This document shows, in pieces, positions 1-7,053 of a stretch of DNA of 41,899 nucleotides. The notes under the pieces are model-generated. The model ran no database searches, had not been told where the DNA came from, and worked only from the letters and a program-made list of their open reading frames with translations. The DNA comes from Rufibacter sediminis (lineage in GTDB: Bacteria; Bacteroidota; Bacteroidia; Cytophagales; Hymenobacteraceae). Location: contig NZ_JACOAF010000037.1 in NCBI RefSeq assembly GCF_014269285.1, forward strand, positions 79,352-121,250. The letters run 5' to 3'. Both the position numbers and the translations under genes were made by a program. Within the stretch, counting starts at the first letter, position 1, and the number at the start of each line of letters is the position of its first letter.

Positions 1-50
1 GTGCGCAAGCGGCGGCGTGCCGTTCAGCATAAGGGTAAATGGGCCAGTTC

Positions 51-86
51 GTTTCCCGGGTCTTTTCCGGAAATCGGCTTTAAAAC
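51..86. repeat. Degenerate intergenic inverted repeat, copy 1
   Basis: Arms start GTTTcccGGG and end GGCtttAAAAC around a core TTTTCCGGAAA. It lies 26 nt beyond the stop of the LamG-like gene, where a 3' stem-loop would sit. There is no clear T-run. Confidence 0.6.
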
Positions 87-111
87 GGCTGGTGTTCAGA
101 AGCTTTCCCGC

Positions 112-789
112 TTACAGAGAATTGGAATATTTCTTTGGTACCAGGGCTTTCCGCCAGAACCGCACGCGTTGAATCTCGCCGTTGAACCAGGAGCGTTTGT
201 CCATGCGGGTGCCGATGGAAACCTTCGCCGATAGCGGGAGCGGCAAATATTCAATCTCCCCGGAAAGCTCCAGTTGCCCGTTCACGTAACCTTTCAGTTG
301 CCTGTCTCGGTAGGTGAGCGTCATGGTGGCCCACTCTCCCACCGGGTGGGTTTTGGTAGAGTCAATGAGCGTGAGTGCGGCTTTCTCGGTGCGCATGAAG
401 AAATCAGCGTACCACTGGTTTTGGTTGTTGAGCCGAAGTTCCAGCAGGATACGCCGTTGCCCGGTGGCCATGTCTTCCAGGTGCAGGAAACGTTGCTCTC
501 TGTTGGCGGGCCCGGCGAAATGGGGCTTGAAGACCACCTCAATGGTGAATTCCTCGGCTCCGGCAATGGGGTTGTGGTTTACCAGCAGACCGTCGTCTTG
601 TCCGTCAAAGCGCAGTACCTGCATGTCGCCTAGGCCCGGCTTGAGTGTAGGGTTTCCCAGCACAGCAGTGGCGTGTCCGCCAATGCCGGTGAGCGAATCC
701 AGCGTCCAGTGCACCGGCTTCTGCACGGCGCAGGAAGAAATCACCCCGGATACCAGCAGCGCGAGAAGAACGGAAGAGGCATTTTTCAT
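112..789 (-). CDS. LamG/concanavalin A-like domain lipoprotein
   Basis: This is a lipoprotein of 225 residues. Its lipobox is ISSC with Cys20, followed by one domain of about 200 residues that reads like a LamG-like jelly-roll (Laminin_G_3 type): FDGQDDGL near the start, EFTIEVVFKP, a central strand with GEWATMTLTY, and the closing strands GEIQRVRFWRKAL. Such folds usually bind glycans or sit beside esterases and lyases; no catalytic residues are evident. I start it at the ATG at 789, because the codon at 795 is TTG and the lipoprotein signal fits the ATG. It is last in a minus-strand series after a VOC gene and an SGNH esterase, with a 152-nt gap, so co-transcription is plausible but unproven. 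It could be a surface glycan-binding protein or a dead lyase-like sheet. Confidence 0.75.
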   Translation of the reverse strand: MKNASSVLLALLVSGVISSCAVQKPVHWTLDSLTGIGGHATAVLGNPTLKPGLGDMQVLRFDGQDDGLLVNHNPIAGAEEFTIEVVFKPHFAGPANREQRFLHLEDMATGQRRILLELRLNNQNQWYADFFMRTEKAALTLIDSTKTHPVGEWATMTLTYRDRQLKGYVNGQLELSGEIEYLPLPLSAKVSIGTRMDKRSWFNGEIQRVRFWRKALVPKKYSNSL

Positions 790-810
790 GGGCAATAAAT
801 CAGCACCAGC

Positions 811-846
811 GTTTTAGGGCAGTTTTCCGGGAAACGGCTTTAAAGC
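811..846. repeat. Degenerate intergenic inverted repeat, copy 2
   Basis: GTTTTAGGGCAGTTTTCC is mirrored by GGGAAACGGCTTTAAAGC. It lies between the SGNH esterase stop (942) and the LamG-like start (789). Confidence 0.7.
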
Positions 847-941
847 AGTGGAAGTGAATCTTGAACTTTTCCTTTCACATCGGACGGTAGCAGGACGGCA
901 AAGCATCGTCTTATCCTGATTCCGGCGAAGCTGTATTGTGA

Positions 942-1703
942 CTACTTCACCTGCGGCTTCACCATTCTGTCGGCGAGTTCCAATTTCTGGGCTTTGAGTT
1001 CAGCAAAGACAATCTGGGCCATCTCGCGGGCACCCAGCTCATTGAAGTGCGTGTCGTCTTCCTTGCCCTGCGGATAGTTGGGGTGCTGGCCGGGCTGGAG
1101 GTACACAAACAGCAGCTTGGAGCTCTCGGGGCCGAGTTTCTGCAGCAGTTCCTGGCTTTTCCGGTCCAGGTCAATGAGGGCAACTTTCTGTTTTTGGGCC
1201 ACAGAACGCACCAAGCCCGAGTAGACGGCGTGGGTTTCCTCCAGCTTTCCGGCGGCGTCAAATTTCCGGCGGGCGGCGGGGGTAATGAGCACGGGCGTCA
1301 CGTTCTTCTTTCTTGCCTCAGAGATAAACCGCTCCAGATTGGCTTGGTAAGCAGCCTCAGAGGTGTAGCTTTTCTTCGTGGGCACCTCGTCATTGTGCCC
1401 GAACTGAATGAACAGGTAATCGCCGGCTTTCATGTGGGTGGCCACGGGCTGCCAGAGGTTCTCCTCCAGAAAGGTACGCGTGCTTCGGCCGTTTTTGGCG
1501 TGGTTTTCTATTTTCACTGTATTATCGAAGAAGTAGACAAAAGGCATGCCCCACCCCGTCTCGGGAAACGCCTTGGTTTCTTTGACGGACATGGTGGAGT
1601 CGCCAATCAGGTACACGGTAATGGGCGGCTTAGCCTGGTTCAGAAAAGACGTGAGCCCTAGGCAACCAAGGGCCAGGAAAAGGAAAATGGCTTTAAACTT
1701 CAT
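942..1703 (-). CDS. SGNH/GDSL esterase, rhamnogalacturonan acetylesterase type (CE12-like)
   Basis: This is a secreted 253-residue hydrolase of the SGNH fold. The N-terminus is a signal sequence. Block I is YLIGDSTMS with nucleophile Ser36, block II lies at NGRSTRTF (71-78), block III is FGHNDE with Asn104, and block V is DDTHF with Asp216 and His219, so the catalytic set is complete. The layout matches the rhamnogalacturonan acetylesterase/RhgT group, which removes O-acetyl groups from pectin. Pectin context supports this, but the exact position deacetylated cannot be read from sequence. A second member lies at 3794-4585. The gene follows the VOC gene on the same strand with a 138-nt gap. 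Confidence 0.88.
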   Translation of the reverse strand: MKFKAIFLFLALGCLGLTSFLNQAKPPITVYLIGDSTMSVKETKAFPETGWGMPFVYFFDNTVKIENHAKNGRSTRTFLEENLWQPVATHMKAGDYLFIQFGHNDEVPTKKSYTSEAAYQANLERFISEARKKNVTPVLITPAARRKFDAAGKLEETHAVYSGLVRSVAQKQKVALIDLDRKSQELLQKLGPESSKLLFVYLQPGQHPNYPQGKEDDTHFNELGAREMAQIVFAELKAQKLELADRMVKPQVK

Positions 1704-1796
1704 CCGATAGCACAGTTATACATGATCATTACTCAGGCGGATCTCTTCCCTGCCAACACGCCAGACCTACAGGAAACTTCCTCCCGGCACTCCAGA

Positions 1797-1830
1797 TTTA
1801 AGAACGATTTTGGAAAATCGCCTTAAAAAC
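1797..1830. repeat. Degenerate intergenic inverted repeat, copy 3
   Basis: The core CGATTTTGGAAAATCG is a perfect 7-bp stem with a 2-nt turn, flanked by TTTA and TTAAA. It lies 11 nt beyond the stop of the VOC gene and is a candidate terminator for it. Confidence 0.65.
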
Positions 1831-1841
1831 ACCGATTGCCG

Positions 1842-2240
1842 TTACCACTCTACCCGGGCCAGCATGGGCGTCCCTCGTTTACAGAGTTGCAGCGCCAGTC
1901 CCCAGGGGTCGCGGAGCATGATCAGGTGCGAGCCGTCTTCTAACTTCTGGTCAGATACCAGGCTAGCCCCCGCCGCGCACAGCCGATCTTTGTCTTGAGT
2001 GGGGTTCTCGGAGACGAAGGCCAGGTGCACCAGCAAAGGATTCATGGTGCGGTACGCCGGTACTTCATGGACGGGGTTCAGGTAGATTTCCACCATGATC
2101 CGGCCGCTGTCATCGGCGAAGAACGTGGTGTAAGGGGCTTCTTTCTGTTGCCGAACCACTCGCATGCCCAAATGCTGGACATACCAGTCAGTCATGGCCA
2201 AAGGGTCTTCTACGTTAAGCGCAAAGTGTTCTAATTTCAT
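1842..2240 (-). CDS. VOC (glyoxalase/dioxygenase superfamily) protein
   Basis: This 132-residue protein has the paired beta-alpha-beta-beta-beta modules of the vicinal oxygen chelate fold. It opens KLEHFALNVEDP (first ligand-like His5), has IMVEIYLN (Glu51), then LLVHLAFV (His72), and ends DPWGLALQLCKR. The fourth metal position, commonly Glu, is Gln118 here, so metal binding may be altered. No signal peptide is seen, so it is cytoplasmic. The substrate cannot be named. It is first on the minus strand facing the esterase at 2678, and a LacI-type operator lies about 140 bp upstream, which suggests control with the pectin locus. Confidence 0.85.
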   Translation of the reverse strand: MKLEHFALNVEDPLAMTDWYVQHLGMRVVRQQKEAPYTTFFADDSGRIMVEIYLNPVHEVPAYRTMNPLLVHLAFVSENPTQDKDRLCAAGASLVSDQKLEDGSHLIMLRDPWGLALQLCKRGTPMLARVEW

Positions 2241-2380
2241 AGTTCGGGTTTAAGACGTATGGCGTACTTCCTGTTTTAGGTACCGAATACGGCGGTAAAC
2301 TGCGGTTCAGCAAACGGTCATCATCCAGAATCGCCTCTTCCTCCAGGCAACTGCGTTTCCTTTACCTGATAGGTAAAAGC

Positions 2381-2393
2381 GCAAACGATTGCA
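2381..2393. promoter_or_regulatory. LacI-family operator, VOC side
   Basis: GCAAACGATTGCA is a near-perfect GCAAnCGnTTGC palindrome with the central CG typical of LacI-family sites. It is 140 bp before the VOC start and 210 bp from the next operator. The likely binder is the regulator encoded at 24147-25205. Confidence 0.75.
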
Positions 2394-2590
2394 TATCTCA
2401 CCGTCTCTTAAATTTAGCACAAACTTTGCCAAAAGCATGAAAACCTTTCTTCTTATTTCAGCTTCAAACATGAATTTATTTCTTACATTTAAAGAAAGAC
2501 GTTCTCTAACGTGCTGGGTAAGGCAAGCTGCTTTAGTTTCTCTTTCAAACTTGTAAAGCGAGAACAAGGCCGAAGATCCTTATCTTTTGT

Positions 2591-2603
2591 GCAACCGTTT
2601 ACA
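2591..2603. promoter_or_regulatory. LacI-family operator, esterase side
   Basis: GCAACCGTTTACA lies just after TATCTTTTG (2581-2589), a one-base-off match to the Bacteroidota -7 box. It is 75 bp before the esterase start. Binding here would overlap the likely transcription start, which suggests repression. Confidence 0.72.
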
Positions 2604-2677
2604 TAAAGTAATTCCCTTTAGGGACACCCCTTTTGCTGGCTGGTACCAGTCGTTGAAGACGCACATATAGAATCCAT

Positions 2678-3664
2678 ATGAAACTACCTTTGCTCGGACT
2701 TTTCCTGCTCCTGTCAGCGGGCTCCTGCCTGGCCCAGATGACCACCGGATTGACCGGAGTACGTGACACTTCGTTCTCCAACGCGGGCGCGTACCGGCAG
2801 GCCAAGAAGAAAAATCCGGAGATTAAACTGGTAGAGGAATTCAAACTGCCCTCGGTGCAGGAAAAGCGCAATCTGGTATACTGCCAGGTGGGAGACCGAA
2901 AACTTGCCCTGGATGCTTTTTACCCTAAAAAGAAAACCAAGACCAAAACACCCGCCATTCTCCTGATTCACGGGGGTGGCTGGCGCAGCGGAAACCGGGA
3001 ACAACACATCCCGCTGGCGCAGCGGCTCGCCGATCTGGGCTACGCCTGTTTTACCGTGGAGTACCGCCTTTCCACCGAGGCCCTTTACCCCGCCGCCATC
3101 CTCGACCTGAAATCTGCCGTGCGCTGGCTAAGAACCAACGCCAGACAATTTAACCTGGACACTGCTAAAATAACCGCGCTGGGCTTTTCGGCGGGCGGAG
3201 AACTGGCTGCTTTCCTGGGCACTACCAACGAAAAACCTGAATTTGAAGGAGCGAACTGCCGGAGCGCAGTCTCCAGCCAAGTGCAGGCGGTAGTGGACAT
3301 AGACGGCACCCTTTCCTTTGTGCACCCAGAATCAGGCGAGGGAAATGACACCAAAGGCACTTCGGCGGCCACGTACTGGTTCGGCTACCCCAAGAAAGAG
3401 AACTTCGCCCTATGGGAAGAAGCATCGCCGCTCACGCACGTGGGCAAAACTACCCCACCTTTCCTTTTCATCAACAGCGCCGTGGATCGCATGCACGCCG
3501 GCCGCGGTGATTTCCGGAAAGTGCTGGACCAGCACCGCATCTACTCAGAAGTACACACCTTCCCCAATACGCCCCACACGTTCCCGCTGTTCCATCCCTG
3601 GTTTGAACCCATGGTCGCCCACATTAACGCCTTCCTGAAGAAGATTTACCAGATCAAAAGATAA
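2678..3664 (+). CDS. Secreted alpha/beta-hydrolase esterase
   Basis: This 328-residue enzyme begins with a signal peptide ending near SCLAQ (about residue 20). The hydrolase domain carries an HGGGW oxyanion motif (98-102), the nucleophile elbow GFSAGG with Ser171, an acid candidate Asp270 in NSAVDRMHAG, and the catalytic His300 in NTPHTF. This is the pattern of secreted carbohydrate acetyl or feruloyl esterases and hormone-sensitive-lipase-like esterases. In this pectin locus a deacetylase or related de-esterifying role is likely; the acyl group is unknown. A LacI-type operator just upstream suggests induction with the rest of the locus. It ends before a strong two-way terminator. Confidence 0.87.
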   Translation: MKLPLLGLFLLLSAGSCLAQMTTGLTGVRDTSFSNAGAYRQAKKKNPEIKLVEEFKLPSVQEKRNLVYCQVGDRKLALDAFYPKKKTKTKTPAILLIHGGGWRSGNREQHIPLAQRLADLGYACFTVEYRLSTEALYPAAILDLKSAVRWLRTNARQFNLDTAKITALGFSAGGELAAFLGTTNEKPEFEGANCRSAVSSQVQAVVDIDGTLSFVHPESGEGNDTKGTSAATYWFGYPKKENFALWEEASPLTHVGKTTPPFLFINSAVDRMHAGRGDFRKVLDQHRIYSEVHTFPNTPHTFPLFHPWFEPMVAHINAFLKKIYQIKR

Positions 3665-3723
3665 GCCTGCCATTAAGCAAAACAGTGAAAATGAGGAGTC
3701 AGCCCACCCGTTTTAAATTCAGG

Positions 3724-3769
3724 AGCGTTTCGGAGCTGTTTTCTGTAAAACAGCCCCGAAACGCTTTTT
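3724..3769. terminator. Bidirectional hairpin terminator
   Basis: AGCGTTTCGG (3724-3733) pairs with CCGAAACGCT (3756-3765). Inside it, GCTGTTTT (3735-3742) pairs with AAAACAGC (3747-3754), with single-base bulges at 3734 and 3755 and a 4-nt loop. A T-run follows at 3765-3769. It sits between convergent genes ending at 3664 (+) and 3794 (-). It is also the strongest internal copy of the inverted-repeat family. Confidence 0.85.
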
Positions 3770-3793
3770 AGGTCAATGACCAGCTGATTCCAT

Positions 3794-4585
3794 TTACTTC
3801 AGGCTTTTCATTCCTTCAAACACCAGGCGGGCCACCTCCTTTGCGCCGGCGGGCAGAAAGTGGGTGTTGTCTTTCTGCCCCTCGGGGTAGTTTTTGTATT
3901 GCCCGGCGGGCAGGTTCATGAAGTAGGTGTTGGTGACGTATTCCTGGCCTTTGGCCGAAAAAGATTCCATGGACAGCTGCTGCAGATCAATGAGCAACAC
4001 GTTCAGTTCCTTGGCCACGTCTTTCACCGCCTGCGGATACTCGCCGTGTACGTTGCCAATCTTGCCGTCTTTCCAGGGATAGTTGCGGGCGACCGGCGTA
4101 AGCAGCACCGGAATGCCGCCTTTCTCACGGGTCTGGTTCACGTACAGCCGCAGAAACTCCTTGTAGCCCTGCACGGTCACGTACCGCTCGGGTTTGTCAA
4201 CCGCCGCATCATTGTGCCCGAACTGGATCATCACCACATCATTCTTCTGCAGGTCTTTGTACACCTGGGCCCAGCGGCCTTCCTCAAAAAAGGTGCGGGT
4301 ACTGCGTCCTCCGCGGGCTTTGTCCAGGAGCAGAACGCTGTCTCCGTTGATCAGGTGCTTCACCTTAGCCAGACTGTCTTTGACTAAAAACGGTTGGAAC
4401 ACCTGCCCCCACCCCATGATCGGGTACCGCTTGTTCAGGTAATCTTCGCCGTCATAATCAGAGTAATCGGCTACGGTAGAGTCTCCGATGAGATATACGC
4501 GCACTATTCCCTTTTTGAAAGGCGCAAACGCCATAGCGCCCAGGGCTACGGACAAGAGCAAAACAGCAAAAAACTTCTGATTCAT
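3794..4585 (-). CDS. SGNH/GDSL esterase, rhamnogalacturonan acetylesterase type (CE12-like), second copy
   Basis: This 263-residue secreted SGNH hydrolase has a signal peptide of about 20 residues. It shows YLIGDSTVAD (nucleophile Ser36), GGRSTRTFFEEGRW (92-105), FGHNDA (Asn125) and DNTHF (Asp239, His242). It is clearly related to the protein at 942-1703 but has longer insertions after block I and before block V, so a different acetyl position or backbone is plausible. It follows the GH28 gene with only a 64-nt gap and is probably the last gene of the minus-strand pectin series, stopping at the terminator at 3724. Confidence 0.88.
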   Translation of the reverse strand: MNQKFFAVLLLSVALGAMAFAPFKKGIVRVYLIGDSTVADYSDYDGEDYLNKRYPIMGWGQVFQPFLVKDSLAKVKHLINGDSVLLLDKARGGRSTRTFFEEGRWAQVYKDLQKNDVVMIQFGHNDAAVDKPERYVTVQGYKEFLRLYVNQTREKGGIPVLLTPVARNYPWKDGKIGNVHGEYPQAVKDVAKELNVLLIDLQQLSMESFSAKGQEYVTNTYFMNLPAGQYKNYPEGQKDNTHFLPAGAKEVARLVFEGMKSLK

Positions 4586-4620
4586 TTTAGACCTGGTTTT
4601 ATGAAAAGGGATAGAAAACG
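4584..4620. repeat. Degenerate intergenic inverted repeat, copy 5
   Basis: ATTTTAGACCTGGTTTTATG continues into AAAAGGGATAGAAAACG. It overlaps the start codon of the second SGNH esterase and lies 29 nt beyond the GH28 stop. The match is weaker than most. Confidence 0.5.
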
Positions 4621-4649
4621 CCTTGGCTCCCCCTCCCTTCTACTGGTGA

Positions 4650-6410
4650 TTATTGCAGCGAAACGGCCGCTTTGCCTAACTCTTTCCCTGTGGAGATTTG
4701 GGTGGCGGCACTGGCGAAATCCTTGCTCTCCAGCTTCACGTTTTTGGTGAGCGGCCCCATCACCTTCACCACCGGCTCTTTGTTCTGGTTGAAGGTGAGG
4801 CCCTGCACCTGGATGTCTTTGCTGTTGTAGATGGTCAGGGCCGGACCTTTCTCGGTGATCACTTTCACGTTCTTCAGGGAAATTCCCGAGGCATCCACCG
4901 CCGATATCCCTCTACGGGCTTTCAGGTAAGAATCCGCGATATTCACGTTCTGCAGGTTCATCTCAGGCAGGCCTTGCAGCGCCACCGCCTCATCTGCCCC
5001 CGAGACCGTGATGTTGCGCATCCAGATGTTCTTGAACGACGGAGTTTCCTCGGTGACCGGCACCAGTTTCTCTACCCTGGCCTCATCAGAGGCTTTCTGG
5101 TCTTCCTCTAGCACCGGCGAGTTGCCCCCGTAGAACAGGTTGAAGCTAATGGCCTGGGTGGGAATGTTGACCATGTCGATGTTGGAAATCCAGATGTTCT
5201 CCACCACGCCACCGCGGCCGCGCGTGCTCTTGAAACGCAACCCGATGTCTGTACCCATGAAGGTACAGTTAGACACGTGCACGTTCTTCACGCCGCCACT
5301 CATCTCACTGCCCACCACAAAGCCGCCGTGGCCGTGGTACACCACGTTGTTTTTCACGATCACGTTCTCGGTGGGTACGCCGCGCTCACGACCGTCTTTG
5401 TCCTTGCCCGACTTGAAGCAGATGGCGTCATCGCCTACGTCAAAGGTGTTGTTGTAAACCAGCGCGTTCTTGCAGGACTCCAGATCCAGCCCATCGCCGT
5501 TCTGCGAGTACCAGGGGTTGCGCACGTTCAGGTTGCGCAGGATGATGTCCTGGCACATGAGCGGGTGCAGGTTCCAGGCAGGCGAGTTCTGGAAGGTAGG
5601 GCCGTCCAGCAACACGGTTTTGCAGTTCACCAGACTCAGCATCACGGGGCGAAGGTAATCTTTCACGGCTTCAAACTGCTCTTTGGTTTGCAGATCGGGC
5701 ACATTGAAGTTGCTGCCCTGGGTATCACCTTTCAAGGCTTTTTGGGTGGGATACCACATGTCGCCTTTGGCGTTGAGCACGCCGGTTTTGGTGAGTTCCT
5801 TCCATTGCGCTGCCGTCAGTTTGCTTTTCTTCACCGGGCGCCAGGCATCGCCGTTGCCGTCAAAGGTACCCTCGCCGGTGATGGCCACATTCTCCAGGTT
5901 GTTCCCCGAGATGGGGGACTGGCAGCGGTACGTATTCAGCCCCTCAAAACTGGTTTTCACCACGGGATAATCGTCAAAATCGCGGCTGAAGATGACCATG
6001 GCCCCGGCCTCGGCATGCAGGTCGATGTTGCTTTTCAGGACGATGGGCCCGGTGAGCCACAGCCCGCGTGGAATCACCACGTGCCCTCCGCCCTTGGCTG
6101 CCACGTCCTGGATAGCCTGCTCAAAGGCTTTGGTGTTCTTGGTGATGCCATCGCCCACGGCTCCGTATCTCGTGATGGATACGCTGTAGTCCGGGAACTT
6201 GGTTTCCTTCACCTTGGGCATGTCAAACTCAATGCCCTCGTAAATGGAAGCCGCTACGCTGGCGCTGGAAAAGTTACGACCAGTAGAAAGCTGGGGGCTG
6301 CCAGAAGCGGTACTGGCCGCCGGAGCCGAGGATTGCCGTTGGCAGGAGAACTGAAAGGCGCTCGCCAAGCCAAGGACCAATAAAAACCTGCTCTTTGCTA
6401 CATTCTTCAT
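4650..6410 (-). CDS. GH28 polygalacturonase-type lipoprotein
   Basis: This 586-residue protein is a pectin backbone hydrolase of family GH28. A lipobox ends at Cys23 (FSC). The beta-helix opens with ITRYGAVGDG (79-88). The catalytic cluster is present: NGDGLD with Asp306 in the NTD-like position, GDDAI with Asp327 and Asp328, GHGG with His361, and RFK with Arg392 and Lys394. The insertion at about 190-255 is unlike short endo-polygalacturonases and suggests an exo-acting or oligogalacturonide-active enzyme; this is inference. The residues after Cys23 are not acidic, so it may face the periplasm. It precedes the second SGNH esterase on the same strand. Confidence 0.92.
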   Translation of the reverse strand: MKNVAKSRFLLVLGLASAFQFSCQRQSSAPAASTASGSPQLSTGRNFSSASVAASIYEGIEFDMPKVKETKFPDYSVSITRYGAVGDGITKNTKAFEQAIQDVAAKGGGHVVIPRGLWLTGPIVLKSNIDLHAEAGAMVIFSRDFDDYPVVKTSFEGLNTYRCQSPISGNNLENVAITGEGTFDGNGDAWRPVKKSKLTAAQWKELTKTGVLNAKGDMWYPTQKALKGDTQGSNFNVPDLQTKEQFEAVKDYLRPVMLSLVNCKTVLLDGPTFQNSPAWNLHPLMCQDIILRNLNVRNPWYSQNGDGLDLESCKNALVYNNTFDVGDDAICFKSGKDKDGRERGVPTENVIVKNNVVYHGHGGFVVGSEMSGGVKNVHVSNCTFMGTDIGLRFKSTRGRGGVVENIWISNIDMVNIPTQAISFNLFYGGNSPVLEEDQKASDEARVEKLVPVTEETPSFKNIWMRNITVSGADEAVALQGLPEMNLQNVNIADSYLKARRGISAVDASGISLKNVKVITEKGPALTIYNSKDIQVQGLTFNQNKEPVVKVMGPLTKNVKLESKDFASAATQISTGKELGKAAVSLQ

Positions 6411-6591
6411 AAGGATATGTTTACTCTTGAACTCTTATTTATACACTTCAAATGGGCTGTTCCAAGTATTTGCACGGCCTAAAACCACTTTTTATCTTCC
6501 TGGACGGTCCCAAATTTTATCATCCTGAATTCCCTCAGCTTTTATCCTCCTGCATCCCCAGTTGTCCTCCAGAATAATCCCACAAGATCCT

Positions 6592-6661
6592 GTCATCCTG
6601 AAAGGATCTTGAGAGCAAACTAGAACTGCTCTTTTCAACCACTACTGCCGTTCGCCACCAT
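6592..6661. repeat. Dispersed ~70-bp repeat, copy A
   Basis: It begins near TCATCCTGAAAGGATCTTGA, continues through AACTAGAACTGC, and ends CTACTGCCGTTCGCCACCAT. It aligns base by base with copy B at 6853. The perfect 8-bp pair CAAGATCC (6583-6590) and GGATCTTG (6604-6611) makes a hairpin at its left edge. Confidence 0.65.
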
Positions 6662-6704
6662 CCTTCCTCCAGTATGACTAGAAAGCGGGATGCAGTATGA
6701 TCCC

Positions 6705-6744
6705 TTGTTTTAGGCCCATTTTACTGAAAACAGCCCCTAAACAA
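6705..6744. repeat. Degenerate intergenic inverted repeat, copy 6
   Basis: TTGTTTTAGGCCCATTTTAC is answered by TGAAAACAGCCCCTAAACAA. This is one of the clearest members, with arms of about 18 nt. It is not next to any stop codon. Confidence 0.75.
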
Positions 6745-6810
6745 ACCAACCAATTAGCCCTCGGTTGATCTTCTCAGAAGCCAATAACCTAGTTGGAGAC
6801 GCCTTCCCGC

Positions 6811-6838
6811 TTGCTGGTGAGAACACGCAGCAAGGGCG
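6811..6838. repeat. TTGCTGGTG hairpin motif, copy A
   Basis: TTGCTGGTG, then AGAA, then CACGCAGCAAGGGCG. It matches the element at 34931 closely, including the GAGAACAC centre and the GGGCG tail. Confidence 0.55.
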
Positions 6839-6852
6839 ATGGTACTTTCCTT

Positions 6853-6923
6853 CACTCCTCCTGAAGGATGTTGACAGAGAACCAGAACTGCCTATATGTA
6901 TCGCTATTGTCGTTCGCTACCAT
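6853..6923. repeat. Dispersed ~70-bp repeat, copy B
   Basis: It runs from CTCCTCCTGAAGGATGTTGA through AACCAGAACTGCC to TATTGTCGTTCGCTACCAT, in the same order as copy A with scattered substitutions. Confidence 0.6.
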
Positions 6924-7005
6924 TTTTCTCATGAAGACACAAAAGGCTTTTCTCTCACTATTTGGCCTTTAATAGCAGTTTATAACAGTATGCTCTTCTC
7001 TTTTT

Positions 7006-7041
7006 GTTTCTAAGCCGATTTTCTCAAAACAGCCCTAAAAC
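7006..7041. repeat. Degenerate intergenic inverted repeat, copy 7
   Basis: GTTTCTAAGCCGATTTTCTC is answered by AAAACAGCCCTAAAAC. It lies 12 nt beyond the GH43 stop. Confidence 0.7.
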
Positions 7042-7053
7042 GCGACCTCCCTT

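Larger units (their letters stand above)
2241..2677. other. Divergent regulatory region between VOC and esterase genes
   Basis: This 437-bp gap holds two LacI-type operators (2381 and 2591) and a small inverted repeat TTTACCTgatAGGTAAA at 2361-2377 beside the first. A weak half-match, GCAAACGG, sits at 2310-2317. A short reading frame on the minus strand (2307-2567) has no family resemblance and lies over the operator, so I do not call it a gene. Confidence 0.7.
6411..7053. other. Long repeat-rich intergenic region
   Basis: This 643-bp gap separates GH43 from GH28. I see no credible gene. It contains two degenerate copies of a roughly 70-bp repeat, one TTGCTGGTG-type hairpin and two copies of the intergenic inverted repeat, each listed separately. 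A promoter for GH28 may lie in its left end, but I found no clear box. Confidence 0.65.

Noticed and set aside
2307..2567. An 86-codon minus-strand frame in the VOC-esterase gap
   Set aside because: It lies over an operator and a small palindrome and shows no family resemblance.
5277..6383. A 368-codon plus-strand frame over GH28
   Set aside because: It is antisense to the polygalacturonase, whose catalytic motifs are complete.
6765..7013. An 82-codon plus-strand frame in the GH43-GH28 gap
   Set aside because: It crosses the second ~70-bp repeat and a hairpin motif and has no coding character.
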